Source of the DNA: Adiantum capillus-veneris
Taxonomy: Eukaryota > Streptophyta > Polypodiopsida > Polypodiales > Pteridaceae
Reading direction: 5' to 3'
Assembly: GCA_014529385.2 (NCBI GenBank)
Contig: CM043945.1
Coordinates: 2,702,312 to 2,766,311, forward strand
DNA length: 64,000 nt
Shown here in pieces: positions 52,635 to 63,434 of this stretch (positions are counted from its first letter, which is position 1; each line of letters begins with the position of its first letter). A model generated the notes under the pieces. The model searched no databases, was not told the DNA's origin, and saw only the letters and a program-made list of their open reading frames with translations. A program made the translations under genes and the position numbers.

Positions 52635-53546
52635 TGTTAGCAGCAAGCTAACACAGATACCATTTTTCGGAGTTCTCTTTGTAAAACATTTATTATTTTG
52701 ATAAATCAAGAATATTACAACTCCTTTTTTCTCGAATAAACTCTGTAATTAATGAGCCGGAGCTACAAGATTCCAAATTGTATCAGCCTGTCATTACCTA
52801 GCTTTGATAGAACTCCAGATTATTAGTTTTGACCGCCCAAAAACCTTGGCTAAGGTATAAAAGCCAATTTTTGTAAGTTTTTATTAAGTTTTTATTAAGT
52901 TTTTGGATAAGAAATACACAGCCTGAGCTAACGACACTCACTTCTCTCCTTCTCGTGCTTCCTACTTCCTCTCCAGTTGTCACATTGCAACCGCTGGTAA
53001 GAGCTCTATGCATTGACGTAAGCCATTCACAGTATTTCGTAGCTTTTGGCGTCACCGACCCACGACCTAATTTCATCATAACTAGGAATTTACACTTTTA
53101 AAACAAAAACTAAGCATAGACAGGGTATTGGGGCATCATTGTTAAGCATTTAGATGCATTCTGGGTCGAAAACGACTAGGTCAAAAATCCACTGCTGTTA
53201 ATAATCACGATGTTAGAACTTGACATAAAGTGGGATTTGAGGCCATAGGCATGTGTGCTTAGATCTTATAAAGTTTTCCTAGAAGTTTCGTTACGTTTGG
53301 ATGTCATTTGATGCTGTAACGGATGTGATTTGCTTGCCGATGAGCGATTGGCTTTTGGTGATTTCAGTCACTTGAGTTTAGCTTGAGTTAGATGCGAGTT
53401 GTTCATTGTTTTACGAGAGATTGACAACCTCTTGTAGCCTCTATGCACTAGTCGAGTCAGCTTCGTCCCATGGTTTGACAAATTAATCATGGTTCTCGCT
53501 AATACTGCAATAAGATAGGATGGTGAGGTTAGACATGCGTCCCACA
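52635..53546 (+). repeat. LTR B, shared by gypsy elements 1 and 2 (912 bp)
   Basis: TGTTAGCAGCAAGCTAAC...CGTCCCACA. It is the longest of the three LTRs. It contains GGTATAAAAGCC at about 52853-52864, a good TATA box, so transcription would start near 52885. It also has a half copy of the palindrome motif (TTAATAATCACGATGTTAG, about 53198-53216). Confidence 0.85.
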
Positions 53547-53548
53547 TT

Positions 53549-53566
53549 TGGCACCGCTGTCGGGGA
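53549..53566 (+). promoter_or_regulatory. Gypsy element 2 primer binding site
   Basis: TGGCACCGCTGTCGGGGA, two bases after LTR B, equivalent to the site at 46217. Confidence 0.75.
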
Positions 53567-55688
53567 TCGAAGAGACCTAAACTAGGGAAAAACACGAGTG
53601 TCTTGTGTAGTTGTCCTTTAACTTCCTCTGGGTTCGCCTAGAGTTCAAAAACTTTCTTTTAGAAACCGCATAGCTTAAGATTTTCGTCTTTTGCTGTGTA
53701 GAGGTAGCTTGGAAGTAATCGTACTTTCTGAGTACCTTTAGGATTGTAGGACTGTAGATTTAGATTAGGATTTGGAGAATGATTGGTAGACAAGACAAGT
53801 CTTAAGATCAAGGCTCTGAAAACCGTTAAAAACAAGAAAACGAGTATTTGTGGACACTTTCCACAACCCCTTTGCATGAGAACCTAGGAGTAGGGTAAGT
53901 AGAATCCGAGGTGGATTTCAAAACATTGTTCTCTCTGAAAGAATCAAGTGTGAGTTGCTATTGGAAGTTGCAGAATTTCAGGTCTACGGCTAGAAATAGC
54001 TCGAAAAGACTCGAGTACACTCAATTCGACTGGAGAGTAAGCTTAAGAGTTGTCTGAACCAGTTGATAAGCTCAAAGAAACTTCAAGGTAAAAAAATTCA
54101 AGAGTTGGCCAAAACTCAGATTATTTACTTTTTCTTGACACTTTAAGCCAAATTAAGTTTTGACTTGATTTATAGGCTTAAAATACACCATATAAAGACC
54201 TTCTTTGAGAAAATTGCAAAAAAGTGCTCATTTTAAGCATAAAGTCAATAATCACGATTATTAACTTTTTGCTCTAAGTTGGCCAAGGCTCATACCATTG
54301 GCTCATTACATGTGTACAAAAAACTTTTGTAAAGGATTAAGAGATTTGGATCACTAAACTGACAAAAAATGGAGTAAAAACTAAAGTTTGTACTGACTTT
54401 TTGAATCTTGAGTATAAATGGGGAGAAAATTTATCCAAACTTATTGAAAATTGATTCATAGGCTTATGTTGATGTGATAAACAAGTGTACATGCTCAGTT
54501 GACCAAAAATTTGCAAAAATTTGTCAAAAGCAAATAATTGCGATTATCTACTTCTGCCCTAATTTTTGACTTTTTTGACCAAATATGCATACCACTAGTT
54601 TCATCATGTTGTAATAAGCCCACAAACCAAATTTGGTAAGATTTGGATCGTTGGATTGATAATTGTGACTAAAATTGCAAAGTTAGTCTGCGGACAGATA
54701 ATTGATGATCATTTGACCAAAAATTGTCCAAACTTGATGAAACTTGGCTAGTGACCTTAACTTAAGGTGCTTAAAATATATGTGTCAAAGTTGGGGCAAA
54801 AAGGTGCAAAAATTTAGCTAAAGTAAATAATCGCGATTATTTACTTCTGCTTCAAAACTTGGTGATTTTGTATATTTGAGTATACCACTAGGTCAAGCAT
54901 ATCAAATAGACCTCACAAATCCATTTTGGTGAAATTTGGATCCCAAAATTGAGACTTAAGCCAGATTCTCAAAATCAGAGTCTGCGGACACCAAACAGTT
55001 GATAAACTTGATCAAATTTTGTCCAAACTTGTTGAAAATTTTCCAGAGAATTTAACAAGTTGTATACTTGCCAAACCAATAAAAAAAGGGCAAAAAACTG
55101 ACAAAAGTAGATAATCGCGATTATTTACTTCTGCTATCTAGAGACATCATTTTTTACTTTTGAACTTATATAGTGATAGAACAACATAATATAAATCCAT
55201 AGTGTAATTTTGGGTTCAATCGGATCAAAATTGGTACCAGTACACTGAGTTTACAGGTTGCAGATTAGACCTTTGATTTTTGCTAAAGTTGAATCTGAAA
55301 GCCAAATTTTTGACTTTCATAACTCGATTTGAAGTGATACACAGAGACCAATCACGAGAATAGCAAAAACTCTACTGTCTTTATAGAAGAATAGCTAACT
55401 TGATCAAATTTGTACAGGAATTAGGTTGCAGACAAGGAATCAGTGGCTTGACAGAAAGTTACAATTGAATCAGTTGGAAATTGACGACAAGTCAATCCAA
55501 AGGTGAGTACTCTATCCAGAGCTTCATAAGTCTATATGAACCGTAGATCTGGTCTTGTACTATGAAATCGGGGCATACTCGGAGAAACCTCCAGTAGAGT
55601 ATCTACCAAAGAAAGCGTGAATCAAGGCAATTCCTTCCACACAATTCCTGAAGAAGTCTTAGACACTTATTCAGATTCAACATCCGAA
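53567..55688 (+). other. 2.1-kb leader of gypsy element 2 with a palindrome repeat array
   Basis: Four diverged units of about 290 bp. Each has a palindrome based on AATAATCGCGATTATT (54244-54265, 54531-54552, 54821-54846, 55107-55128). Between them recur TTTGGATC (54345, 54642, 54935) and GTCTGCGGACA (54687, 54980). The third palindrome is perfect over 26 bases. The rest of each unit is much less conserved. No open frames of note. Confidence 0.8.
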
Positions 55689-57771
55689 ATGTCTTCTTAC
55701 TCGACTCACTCTGAAATCGGAACGACAGTGTGCTATAATCATATACTATCTTTTTACAAGACTAACCGTCATGGAGCCTAGGTTTACTTGGATCCTAATG
55801 AAGAGCATGCTATTCACATTGATGACCATGGTATTGAGTTTGAAGAAGAGGTTAGAGCAAACAAACAAGGAAAAATGTACATGGATCAAAACCGGGCTCA
55901 GTATTTACAAGTTGAAAACCCTTACAAGTTGAAAACCCTGACGTGATAGATAAATGGGTGTTAGAAGTAAACACCATAATCCCAGATATGTCAGCAAAAG
56001 AAGGACCACCAATTCTAGAATTTGAGGGATACGATCAAGTAGACTTGAAGCCTTTGAAACAGCTTAGTACAGATAATCCTAGGATTGGAGTCTATTGTTG
56101 GGAAGATAGAAACATAAAAGATCTTTTGTGGACCTCTCATGCCAAACCAGGATAATTAATGGCCATGAAGATCATCTATATCTTCAAGATCAAAGATAAG
56201 GGATCAGCATACCTACTAACCTACCTGTTTAGGGATTGTTATAACAACAATTTTGTTATGATGACTCCTGAGGAGGTAGAACAAACCAAATACCAAAGAT
56301 ATTCCAAACGGGATCGGATATTGGGACAAGGACCATAAACAATTCCAAGAGATGAACACCGTGAGAGATCATCTGAGAGTAATGTGAAGAAACCAGAAAC
56401 CACCTTATCACGTAGAAAACCAGGTGATAACAAGGCCAATCCAGGGCTACATGAGTCACTATTTCCAGCAGACTGGTTTGAAGGACTCGGAACATGACCA
56501 ACTGCCAGGAGACCGGGAGTTGAACCAAACAGACACGTCAGACCAGCTGATTTTCAGAAATGGGTTAGAAAATACAGTGGATCAAGGGATCCATACGATC
56601 ACTTAGTAAGCTTTAAGCAAGTGCTAAGAGCAGAGCGTATATTTGATTTCCATACTCAACTCGAGGGGTTTGGAATGACATTAGAAGGAAAAGCATTGAC
56701 ATGGTTCCAAAACATTCCACCAAGGTCAATCATGGACTTGAACACATTAGCTCAAGGATTTGTAGCTGCATGTTCCAAAACAGGGATCAAACATAATACG
56801 ATAGCTCAAATCTACAGCTTTAAACAGAAACACGGTGAGTCTGTTAGGGATTGTGCAACTCGGATGAAACAATACATTGTCAGATGCCCAGAGATGGAGA
56901 TACCTACAAAAGAACGACTTGTATCCTTGTTTCTAGAGGGACTGCTAAACAAGGAACTACATGCTATACTCTATAGTAAAAAGCATACAACCCTAGAAGC
57001 ATGTGTGTCGGATGCTATTGACCTAGGAGACAATTGCGAAATTTTCAACGAAGAAGATGTCCCTAAGGATAACCAAAGCAAGAAAACAGTATCCACGAAA
57101 CCAGCACAAGTAGCAATGGCTGCTGTGCAGCACCACTCTCAGCCATAGAAGATATGCTAAAAAGGATGGACCAAATGATGAACAACATGCAAAAAGCACC
57201 TATGAGAGGACTAGGACATGGGATACCTCCACAGGGACAACCAATTAGGCCAAAAAAATGGTGTGGAATTGAGGGTAAATGGACCAACCATGAGACCCAT
57301 GAGTGCTACTTCATACCAAAGTACAATGGGAATGTCCAGTATGTGCCCATGAGGCCACAGGGACAACCCATGTACAGATATCAACCTAATATGGCCCAAG
57401 ATCAAATACCACCAATGGGTATGGAAAGACCTCAACATGTGTTGAGACAACAACCTCCTTATCCTAAGCATAATGCAGTGCCTGTAAAGTACATGCACTC
57501 TAAAGGAGTCATGGATGAACAAGCATTAGTGCCTGTTACACCCTATGCAGAGCCTAGTCCATCTATAGTAATGGTAGAGGGAGATTGGTATAATACACAT
57601 CCACCACCAATGGAAGAAACAGTGATCTATGCTCCACCAGAGCTAGCACCGATGTATTATGTAGCTAATCAAGGTGTCAGACCTCCCATGGGAAGACCCA
57701 TGATGAAGCCAAGAACAGGAAACTGTCATAACTGTGGTGCGGATGATCATTGGAAAAATGAATGTCCATAG
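55689..57771 (+). pseudogene. Gypsy element 2 gag with zinc knuckle
   Basis: From ATG 55689 (MSSYSTHSEIGTTVCYNHIL) the frame is stopped by a TAG in place of Gln near 55781. It is then shifted by a 17-base tandem duplication (TTACAAGTTGAAAACCC at 55905 and 55922). Open parts follow: 55943-56155, 56621-57148 (MLRAERIFDFHTQLEGFGMT ... LFLEGLLNKELHAILYSKKH, gag core) and 57154-57771 (P/M-rich linker ending in knuckle CHNCGADDHWKNEC). A second irregular knuckle CIQCCKKGGHFQEDC lies at about 57806-57852, after a TAG. Confidence 0.8.
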
Positions 57772-59054
57772 CCTGACAAAAACCTCAAACCAATTGAAGA
57801 CTATTGCATACAATGTTGCAAAAAGGGAGGACATTTTCAGGAAGATTGTCCTAAAAATACTTTGAACAAGGGAAAAACCGTAGTAAATGTAGTCCAAGTG
57901 ATTCCTAGTAGCTCATCGGAGAGTGAACCGATGATTCCAATCAAGGTAATCACTAGAGCCCAGGCAAAGAAAAAGAAACACAACTCCTCTAATGATTTGG
58001 AAAATACGAAAGTTTCTTCTTAAAGAATCAAAAGGAGCAGAAGCAAAAGATATGAGATGAGAAAACAAAAACAACGGGGGTGGAAATCAAACAGAAAGCA
58101 AAGAAGCTAGTCCAGGACAAGTTGAAAGAAACTGGCAGTGAATTCAAGGAAACAACCATGAAATCGGGAGGGTCCATTCTGGTTGATAAAATTTTTGAGC
58201 CTATTAATGCCGCCTTGGAAGCCTACCAAGCAGGACTTAAGGCAGGCCAAAACATGGAAAGCAAATGAAAGAACTATCCATCTCCAGACATGGAAGCAGC
58301 TAAGCTGGAAGCTTATCAAAATTTGGTAAGAATCACGCAAGAAATGCTGGAAAAACAAAAACCCAAGCTTGAAAATATTGTAAAACCTGAAGAGCTTGTG
58401 GTAAAAGAAACGAAAGAAAAACCTAATGTGGTGGTAGAACCCCACCTAGAAACAAACGAACCAAAGCTTATAGTGCCTGACAGCGAAGATGCCATAGACG
58501 AAATTCCATTCATAGAGGAAGACTGGCCAGGACACTTATGGGAAAAAGTGAGAGAGATCGATGATGGGAGCCTAACTCTGAAGTTGGCTCCTATAGAAGA
58601 AGTCTGGTTGGATAACCTGCCTTCTGATATGAACATGGATGTACAATCCTTATACGAGGATTGCGGATCGGAATCTTCAGGAATGTCGAAACCATTGACA
58701 TTAAAAACATTACCTTCTTACTTGGGAGATAACAAAGATGAATCCATCGTGTGCAAGACCACTCAAGTAAAAAGAGTTGAACAGACCCTAGAAGTAGACA
58801 ACATCCATTCAATCATGTCTACACCCATCCAATGCACTCTTACCTTGGAAGAACTATTAAAACTCAGACCATACTTATGGAATGAGTTACAGAAAACCCT
58901 TGAGAAGGTGGGGATAACGGGGTTAATCTCGAAGAATTTGGAAAAATGGAAAAATAAAATAGAAAACAAAGAGATTCGATCAGTTCCTATGAACAAGGTC
59001 GGAGAATATTACGAAAGGGGAAGAAGGAAACACCACCCTCCCAGTGAAATATAA
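57772..59054 (+). pseudogene. Gypsy element 2 gag-protease linker region
   Basis: Knuckle 2, then VVQVIPSSSSESEPMIPIKV and basic residues. 58080-58268: KETTMKSGGSILVDKIFEPI. A TGA follows at 58266-58268. 58290-59054: 254 codons with EAYQNLVRITQEMLEKQKPK, IPFIEEDWPGHLWEKVREID and STPIQCTLTLEELLKLRPYL. Single copy of the unit that is duplicated in element 1. Confidence 0.75.
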
Positions 59055-59068
59055 TGACATTGAAACCA

Positions 59069-59442
59069 TGGCGATACTGGATAGTGGAGCTGGCATAGCC
59101 ATTGCCACTAAAGCAATATGGGAATCCTGGGGATAGCTAGCCATTAGACAAACTCGAATGAAATTGCAGCTGGCTGACGGACACATTGAGAGACCATTAG
59201 GGCTGCTTGAAAAAGTGATAGTCAATTCCTGTGGGATTGAATATCAACACACTTTTGCCATAGTAGACTTTGGGAAAAAACTCAACTATGAAATCATATT
59301 GGGAAGACCTTTCATGCGGCAGGTACAACTTATCCAAGATTGGGGGAACATCTATCTGTACTTGAAGCAAGTGGGATCTATAACAAGAGTCAATCTAAAA
59401 GATCAAACTTATAGAGATGTCTTGAAAACACCCATCCAATAG
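59069..59442 (+). pseudogene. Gypsy element 2 aspartic protease
   Basis: AILDSGAGIAIATKAIWESW (DSGA active site), a TAG, then MKLQLADGHIERPLGLLEKV, VDFGKKLNYEIILGRPFMRQ and VQLIQDWGNIYLYLKQVG. Only one stop interrupts it, at about 59134. It would process Gag and Pol. Confidence 0.85.
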
Positions 59443-60475
59443 TTTGATTCAGTCTCTTCGGTTGAAACTAGACTCCCATCCTGGTTAAACAAAGACACTC
59501 CTATTTGGATGTGTGGAGCTTCAGAAAACAGGAGCTTAAGAAGAGAAGAATGTATCCTAGAAAGTGACTGCACTGACGAAGCCTACGTACCTAAACCCTT
59601 TCCAGAGCATTTATTTGAGCCATTCGAGTGGACTCAAATTTTAGCGACAATGGATATATGTTTGAATACGTCTATGTCTACTCAATTTTGCAATGACGAT
59701 GTCTACGACATAATTCCCATCCAAATGATTTCAATCCTCAGCATTGAAAACAAAGATGAAGAACCCAAGGACTTAATGAAAGCTCAACAAGTCTTTTCAG
59801 ACCTCTATTACGATGCAGCTGATGAGTTAGACAAACACTTAGCTACCTCAGAAGATTCAGGGTCAGAAAAAGAGCATACAAGAGCTAAGTTACTCTTAAA
59901 AGGAGGGGGGGAAAAGTTTTTTGACTTTCCTAACAAGAAGTCAAGAAGACAAAATGGTATGGACAAAAGAGAGACACCAAAATTGTTAAAACACAACCTA
60001 TGCCATCAATTTCCAGTAAAACACAATTCTTGATACAGATAGATGCTAATGATTGCATCAAGGACAAGTTAACTGGCAGATATCCTTCAAACCAAAACTC
60101 AAAAATGTCTCAAACATCAAGAAAAACAAAGAAGGATACTCAAGAAAAATCACAGGATAAGAAACCACTCATGACCAGAGTTGAGCGGAAAAGAAATATC
60201 AAGAGTTGAAAAAATCTCTAAAAGAGATATACACAACCGAAATGGAAACCACGGAAGAGGATGGTAAGGATGTAATGCATGTTCCATCCCATTAAAAAAA
60301 GTATACTCTCCAAGATCGGAAAATCATAGTTGAACAACCTGTTAGAGAACTCCGAAAAACGGGCGAGTCTTACGAAGGGCCTGAAAACACTAAAAAGATA
60401 GACTTGGCTGAACCAGGGGAATAACCTAAGCCTGCTTACATTGCGAATGACCTAACAGAAGAAGAAGAAAAGCTT
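59443..60475 (+). pseudogene. Gypsy element 2, region between protease and RT
   Basis: 59509-60033 is open for 174 codons (HLFEPFEWTQILATMDICLN, YDIIPIQMISILSIENKDEE, KDLMKAQQVFSDLYYDAADE). Basic segments with shifts follow (60000-60209, MTRVERKRNIK). The function of this region is unknown. It is present in all three gypsy copies here. Confidence 0.65.
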
Positions 60476-61492
60476 TTGTTGAGCTTGTTAAAGGAATACC
60501 GAGATATCTTCGCTTGGTCTTATAAGGATCTCAAGGGTGTTGATCCAGAAATCTATCAACATACCATACCCATGAGAGATGATGCGAAACCAAGTAGACA
60601 CAGACCATACACGTATAACGAAACATTTTCTAGGAAGATAAAAGAAGAGATTGAAAAACTAAAGAAATATGAATTCATTTACGAAATCGAACACACAGAT
60701 TGGATGTCTCCAATTGTGGTAGTACCCAAGAAGAATGGAAAATTATGAGTGTGTGTTAATCTTAAAAAGGTGAATGCGGCTACCATCAGAGACAATTTTC
60801 CTCTTCCGATCACTGAGTATGTATTAGAAGGAGTTGCAGGAAAAGAAGCTTATAGCTTCTTAGACGGCTTTTCGGGATACAATCAACTTTTGGTTGACCC
60901 AAAAGATCAGCATGAAACTGCTTTTGCAACAGAGTGGGGTATATTTGCCTATCAGGTTATGCCGTTTGGGTTAACTAATGCTCCAGCCACGTTTCAAAGG
61001 TTGATGAGCCATGCTTTCAAAGAATATCTTTGTAAATTCTTAGAAGTATATATGGATGATCTATGCATACATTCATCAATCCAGGTTGATCATTTTGAAC
61101 ACCTCAAAAAGGTATTCAAAAAATATAGACTTTATAGGATTTTCTTAAATCTTGAAAAATGCACATTCATGGGGAGACAAGGAAAAATTCTTGGACATAT
61201 AGTGTCTAAAAATGGCATAGATAGTGATATTGAGAAGATTCATGTCATTGCTAATTTGCATAGACCAACAACAGTCAAGGGGGTACAAGCCTTCATGGGG
61301 CATTGTGGATATTACCAAAGGTTCATCTACATGCACGCTATAATTGCAAAACCCATGTATAACTTGATTACGCAATGGACTGAGGCATGTGAAGAATCCT
61401 TCATGAAGCTTAAGCAAGCTCTCATTTCAGCTCCAATATTGAAAGCACCAAATTGGGATAAGGTAATTCCACGTACATGTAGATGCTTCTAA
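60476..61492 (+). pseudogene. Gypsy element 2 reverse transcriptase
   Basis: LLSLLKEYRDIFAWSYKDLK and HTDWMSPIVVVPKKNGKL, then a TGA (60746-60748) where the family has Arg/Trp. Open again: VCVNLKKVNAATIRDNFPLP, YSFLDGFSGYNQLLVDPKDQ (motif A Asp), YQVMPFGLTNAPATFQRLMS (motif B), KFLEVYMDDLCIHSS (YMDD, motif C, about 61046-61060), KCTFMGRQGKILGHIVSKNG, and the connection VQAFMGHCGYYQRFIYMHAI. It ends at a one-base shift near 61470. RT makes cDNA from the element RNA. Confidence 0.92.
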
Positions 61493-62087
61493 TTTTTCTA
61501 TCGGTTGTATACTAGCTCAACCAAGAGATGGAAAAATTGACTTTCCTATTTCTTATGCTAGCCGACAATTGAACATGGCAAAAAAGAATTACACCACCAT
61601 CGAAAGAGAAGGACTAGGAATGATCTATGTCGTTAAAAAGTATAGACATTACCTATTAGCCAACAAGTTTGTGTTCTTTGTGGACCACCAAGCTTTTTTG
61701 TATTTGGTCAACAAGCCATGTAACACAGGGATAATAGTGAGATGGTTCATCATTCTTTTAGAATTTGATTTCACTGTGGTTGTAAAAAATGACACTACTC
61801 ATCAACGAGCATATCATTTGTCAAGGATTGTTTCAAGGGAATCACCTAAAGAGGTAGATGATGATCTACCAGATGCCTATTTGTTCTCTATGGAAATGAT
61901 ACCTAGATGGTCTGAAAACATTGTGTCACTAATGACAATAGCTCAAGTGGATTCACAAATACCACTTCCTATCACAATCGGATTAATCGAGAAATCGGCT
62001 ATGTATCAATTATTAGTTGGAAGGCTATACAAAAGAAATAGAGACGGGGTATTGCTCTTATGCATTAACCCTGAAGATAAACAATAG
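61488..62087 (+). pseudogene. Gypsy element 2 RNase H and start of integrase linker
   Basis: After the shift: FHVHVDASNFSIGCILAQPR (the first catalytic Asp region), ISYASRQLNMAKKNYTTIER (second), EGLGMIYVVKKYRHYLLANK, VFFVDHQAFLYLVNKPCNTG (third; family 'DH.aL..l'). LSRIV and a linker with QLLVGRLYKRNRDGVLLLCI lead to a stop at 62085-62087. Confidence 0.85.
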
Positions 62088-62585
62088 TACCTAAGTCAAG
62101 CACATGTTACCATAGTAGGACTTCACTTTGAGGAAGACCAAACTATGCAAGGAATCTTGAGACTTGGAGTATTTTGGCTGACTATGAGGAGGGATGTTCG
62201 ATCTTTTGTAAAGGATTTCCCTCAATGTCAAAAACAAACACCCATTCCTCATGTAACATTGTTTCAAATGTCACATGTTCCTAAGTAGAGTAATTATCTG
62301 GTTACTTACTTATCGAGCCAAACATTTCCAGAGAATATGCGTAAACGCTGTCAAAGGGCAATTGAAATGGAAGCAAGAGACTATGATGTTATTGGAAACC
62401 AATTGTATCGGAGAGGTAAAGTTCAACATTTGCATCTTTGTGCAAATGAAAATGAGTACGCACTGAAGGAGAATATCACCTTGGAGGTGGACAAACAGTG
62501 GAAACTCGCTATGGATTGGGAGTTGAGAGTTTTACACTCTATCAATATCACTCAACTCACTCCCAATCAGATCAATGCTCAATGA
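62088..62585 (+). pseudogene. Gypsy element 2 integrase remains (zinc-binding region, core missing)
   Basis: HVTIVGLHFEEDQTMQGILR, LGVFWLTMRRDVRSFVKDFP, QCQKQTP is an HHCC zinc domain (the first C of the CxxC is replaced by Phe in DFPQC). After a stop at 62286-62288 a second, similar linker follows: ARDYDVIGNQLYRRGKVQHL, HLCANENEYALKE. That is the segment normally just before the zinc domain. The DDE core is absent, so integrase has been rearranged by internal deletion or duplication. Confidence 0.65.
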
Positions 62586-62600
62586 CACCAACAATCCCTG

Positions 62601-63395
62601 TTGTACCCTCTCATCAAAGTGGAACTATTACAGGTGAAAGAAAGGCTGTACAAGGATATGCAAGAAGATGGTGCAGATAAAGACCACCCGAAGTGGAGGT
62701 TATGCTGGCTGAACAAGAATCCTAGATACCTGATTCTGTTCACAAGAGCACCTGCAACCCTTCAAAGAGATCCAACATTTTGTCTTGTACCCAGAGTAAG
62801 GACATGGCAAGCACATGAAGCACTACAAAAGAAGAGGCCAACTTGGATTAACTTCCCCAGGTTGCCAGCTCCAGAGAGAGGTGAAGCAATAGAGGAATAC
62901 ATGGTGAAAACCCTAACAGGCACCATGTATTTCTTCAAGAGTATGCCAGATCTCTCCTGTGCCATGTATAAAATCTGTAGAATGCTACTAACATGTATAC
63001 AAGTTTTTAATGAGCCTGAGCAAACAGGGGCCCCATGGCTATCATTCTTGGAAGGAAATAAAGGCTTATGCTACGATCTGAGTGGGCAGCCTTTAGAAGA
63101 AGTCCTTTACAGATTCTATGTCAGATGCATGTTCATACCATCAAATAATATGTTGGCCTTTGAAGAAGCTTTCTACACTGGATTCTTCACTTGGCGAACG
63201 AAGATATTTGCACCGGTAATCAGCAACCTGACATCCAGGTTTGTAGAATACTCAGCGGTAGAGCTCAAGAATAAAATAACAATGCAATTTTTGCAAGTGT
63301 CAGACAAAGAAAGAAGAATCAGATACCAGAAGGCACTGGACACGCTAAAAGATTGCCTCGCCAGCCGTCAACCCAAAGACCATTTTAGCCCATAA
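62601..63395 (+). CDS. Extra open frame of 265 codons at the 3' end of gypsy element 2
   Basis: Uninterrupted frame ending TAA at 63393-63395. The same frame reaches upstream across a TGA (62583-62585) to NITLEVDKQWKLAMDWELRV, so the original start may be earlier. Composition is mixed and globular: WRLCWLNKNPRYLILFTRAP, CLVPRVRTWQAHEALQKKRP, LSCAMYKICRMLLTCIQVFN, FYTGFFTWRTKIFAPVISNL. I recognise no domain: no CCHC, DDE, or clear signal peptide or membrane helix. Its place between integrase and 3' LTR is that of env-like or other extra frames in Athila/Tat elements. It is intact while gag-pol is full of lesions. Confidence 0.6.
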   Translation: MYPLIKVELLQVKERLYKDMQEDGADKDHPKWRLCWLNKNPRYLILFTRAPATLQRDPTFCLVPRVRTWQAHEALQKKRPTWINFPRLPAPERGEAIEEYMVKTLTGTMYFFKSMPDLSCAMYKICRMLLTCIQVFNEPEQTGAPWLSFLEGNKGLCYDLSGQPLEEVLYRFYVRCMFIPSNNMLAFEEAFYTGFFTWRTKIFAPVISNLTSRFVEYSAVELKNKITMQFLQVSDKERRIRYQKALDTLKDCLASRQPKDHFSP

Positions 63396-63397
63396 AG

Positions 63398-63434
63398 CTG
63401 TGTCAAGGGACGACACAGGCAAGGAGGGGGGGAA
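63398..63434 (+). promoter_or_regulatory. Hairpin and polypurine tract before LTR C
   Basis: CTGTGTC-AAGGGAC-GACACAG (7-bp stem, 63398-63418), then AGGAGGGGGGGAA up to the LTR start at 63435. The arrangement parallels 38676-38710. Confidence 0.8.

Larger units (their letters stand above)
45929..53546 (+). mobile_element. Gypsy element 1: LTR, gag and protease, no RT/integrase
   Basis: Bounded by LTR A (45929-46214) and LTR B (52635-53546), which it shares with element 2. Inside are PBS, leader, gag with zinc knuckles and a 339-bp in-frame duplication, protease, and a segment as far as the equivalent of element 2 position 60350. A block of short tandem repeats then replaces all of RT, RNase H and integrase. 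No polypurine tract is seen before LTR B. It would depend on a relative for enzymes. Confidence 0.8.
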
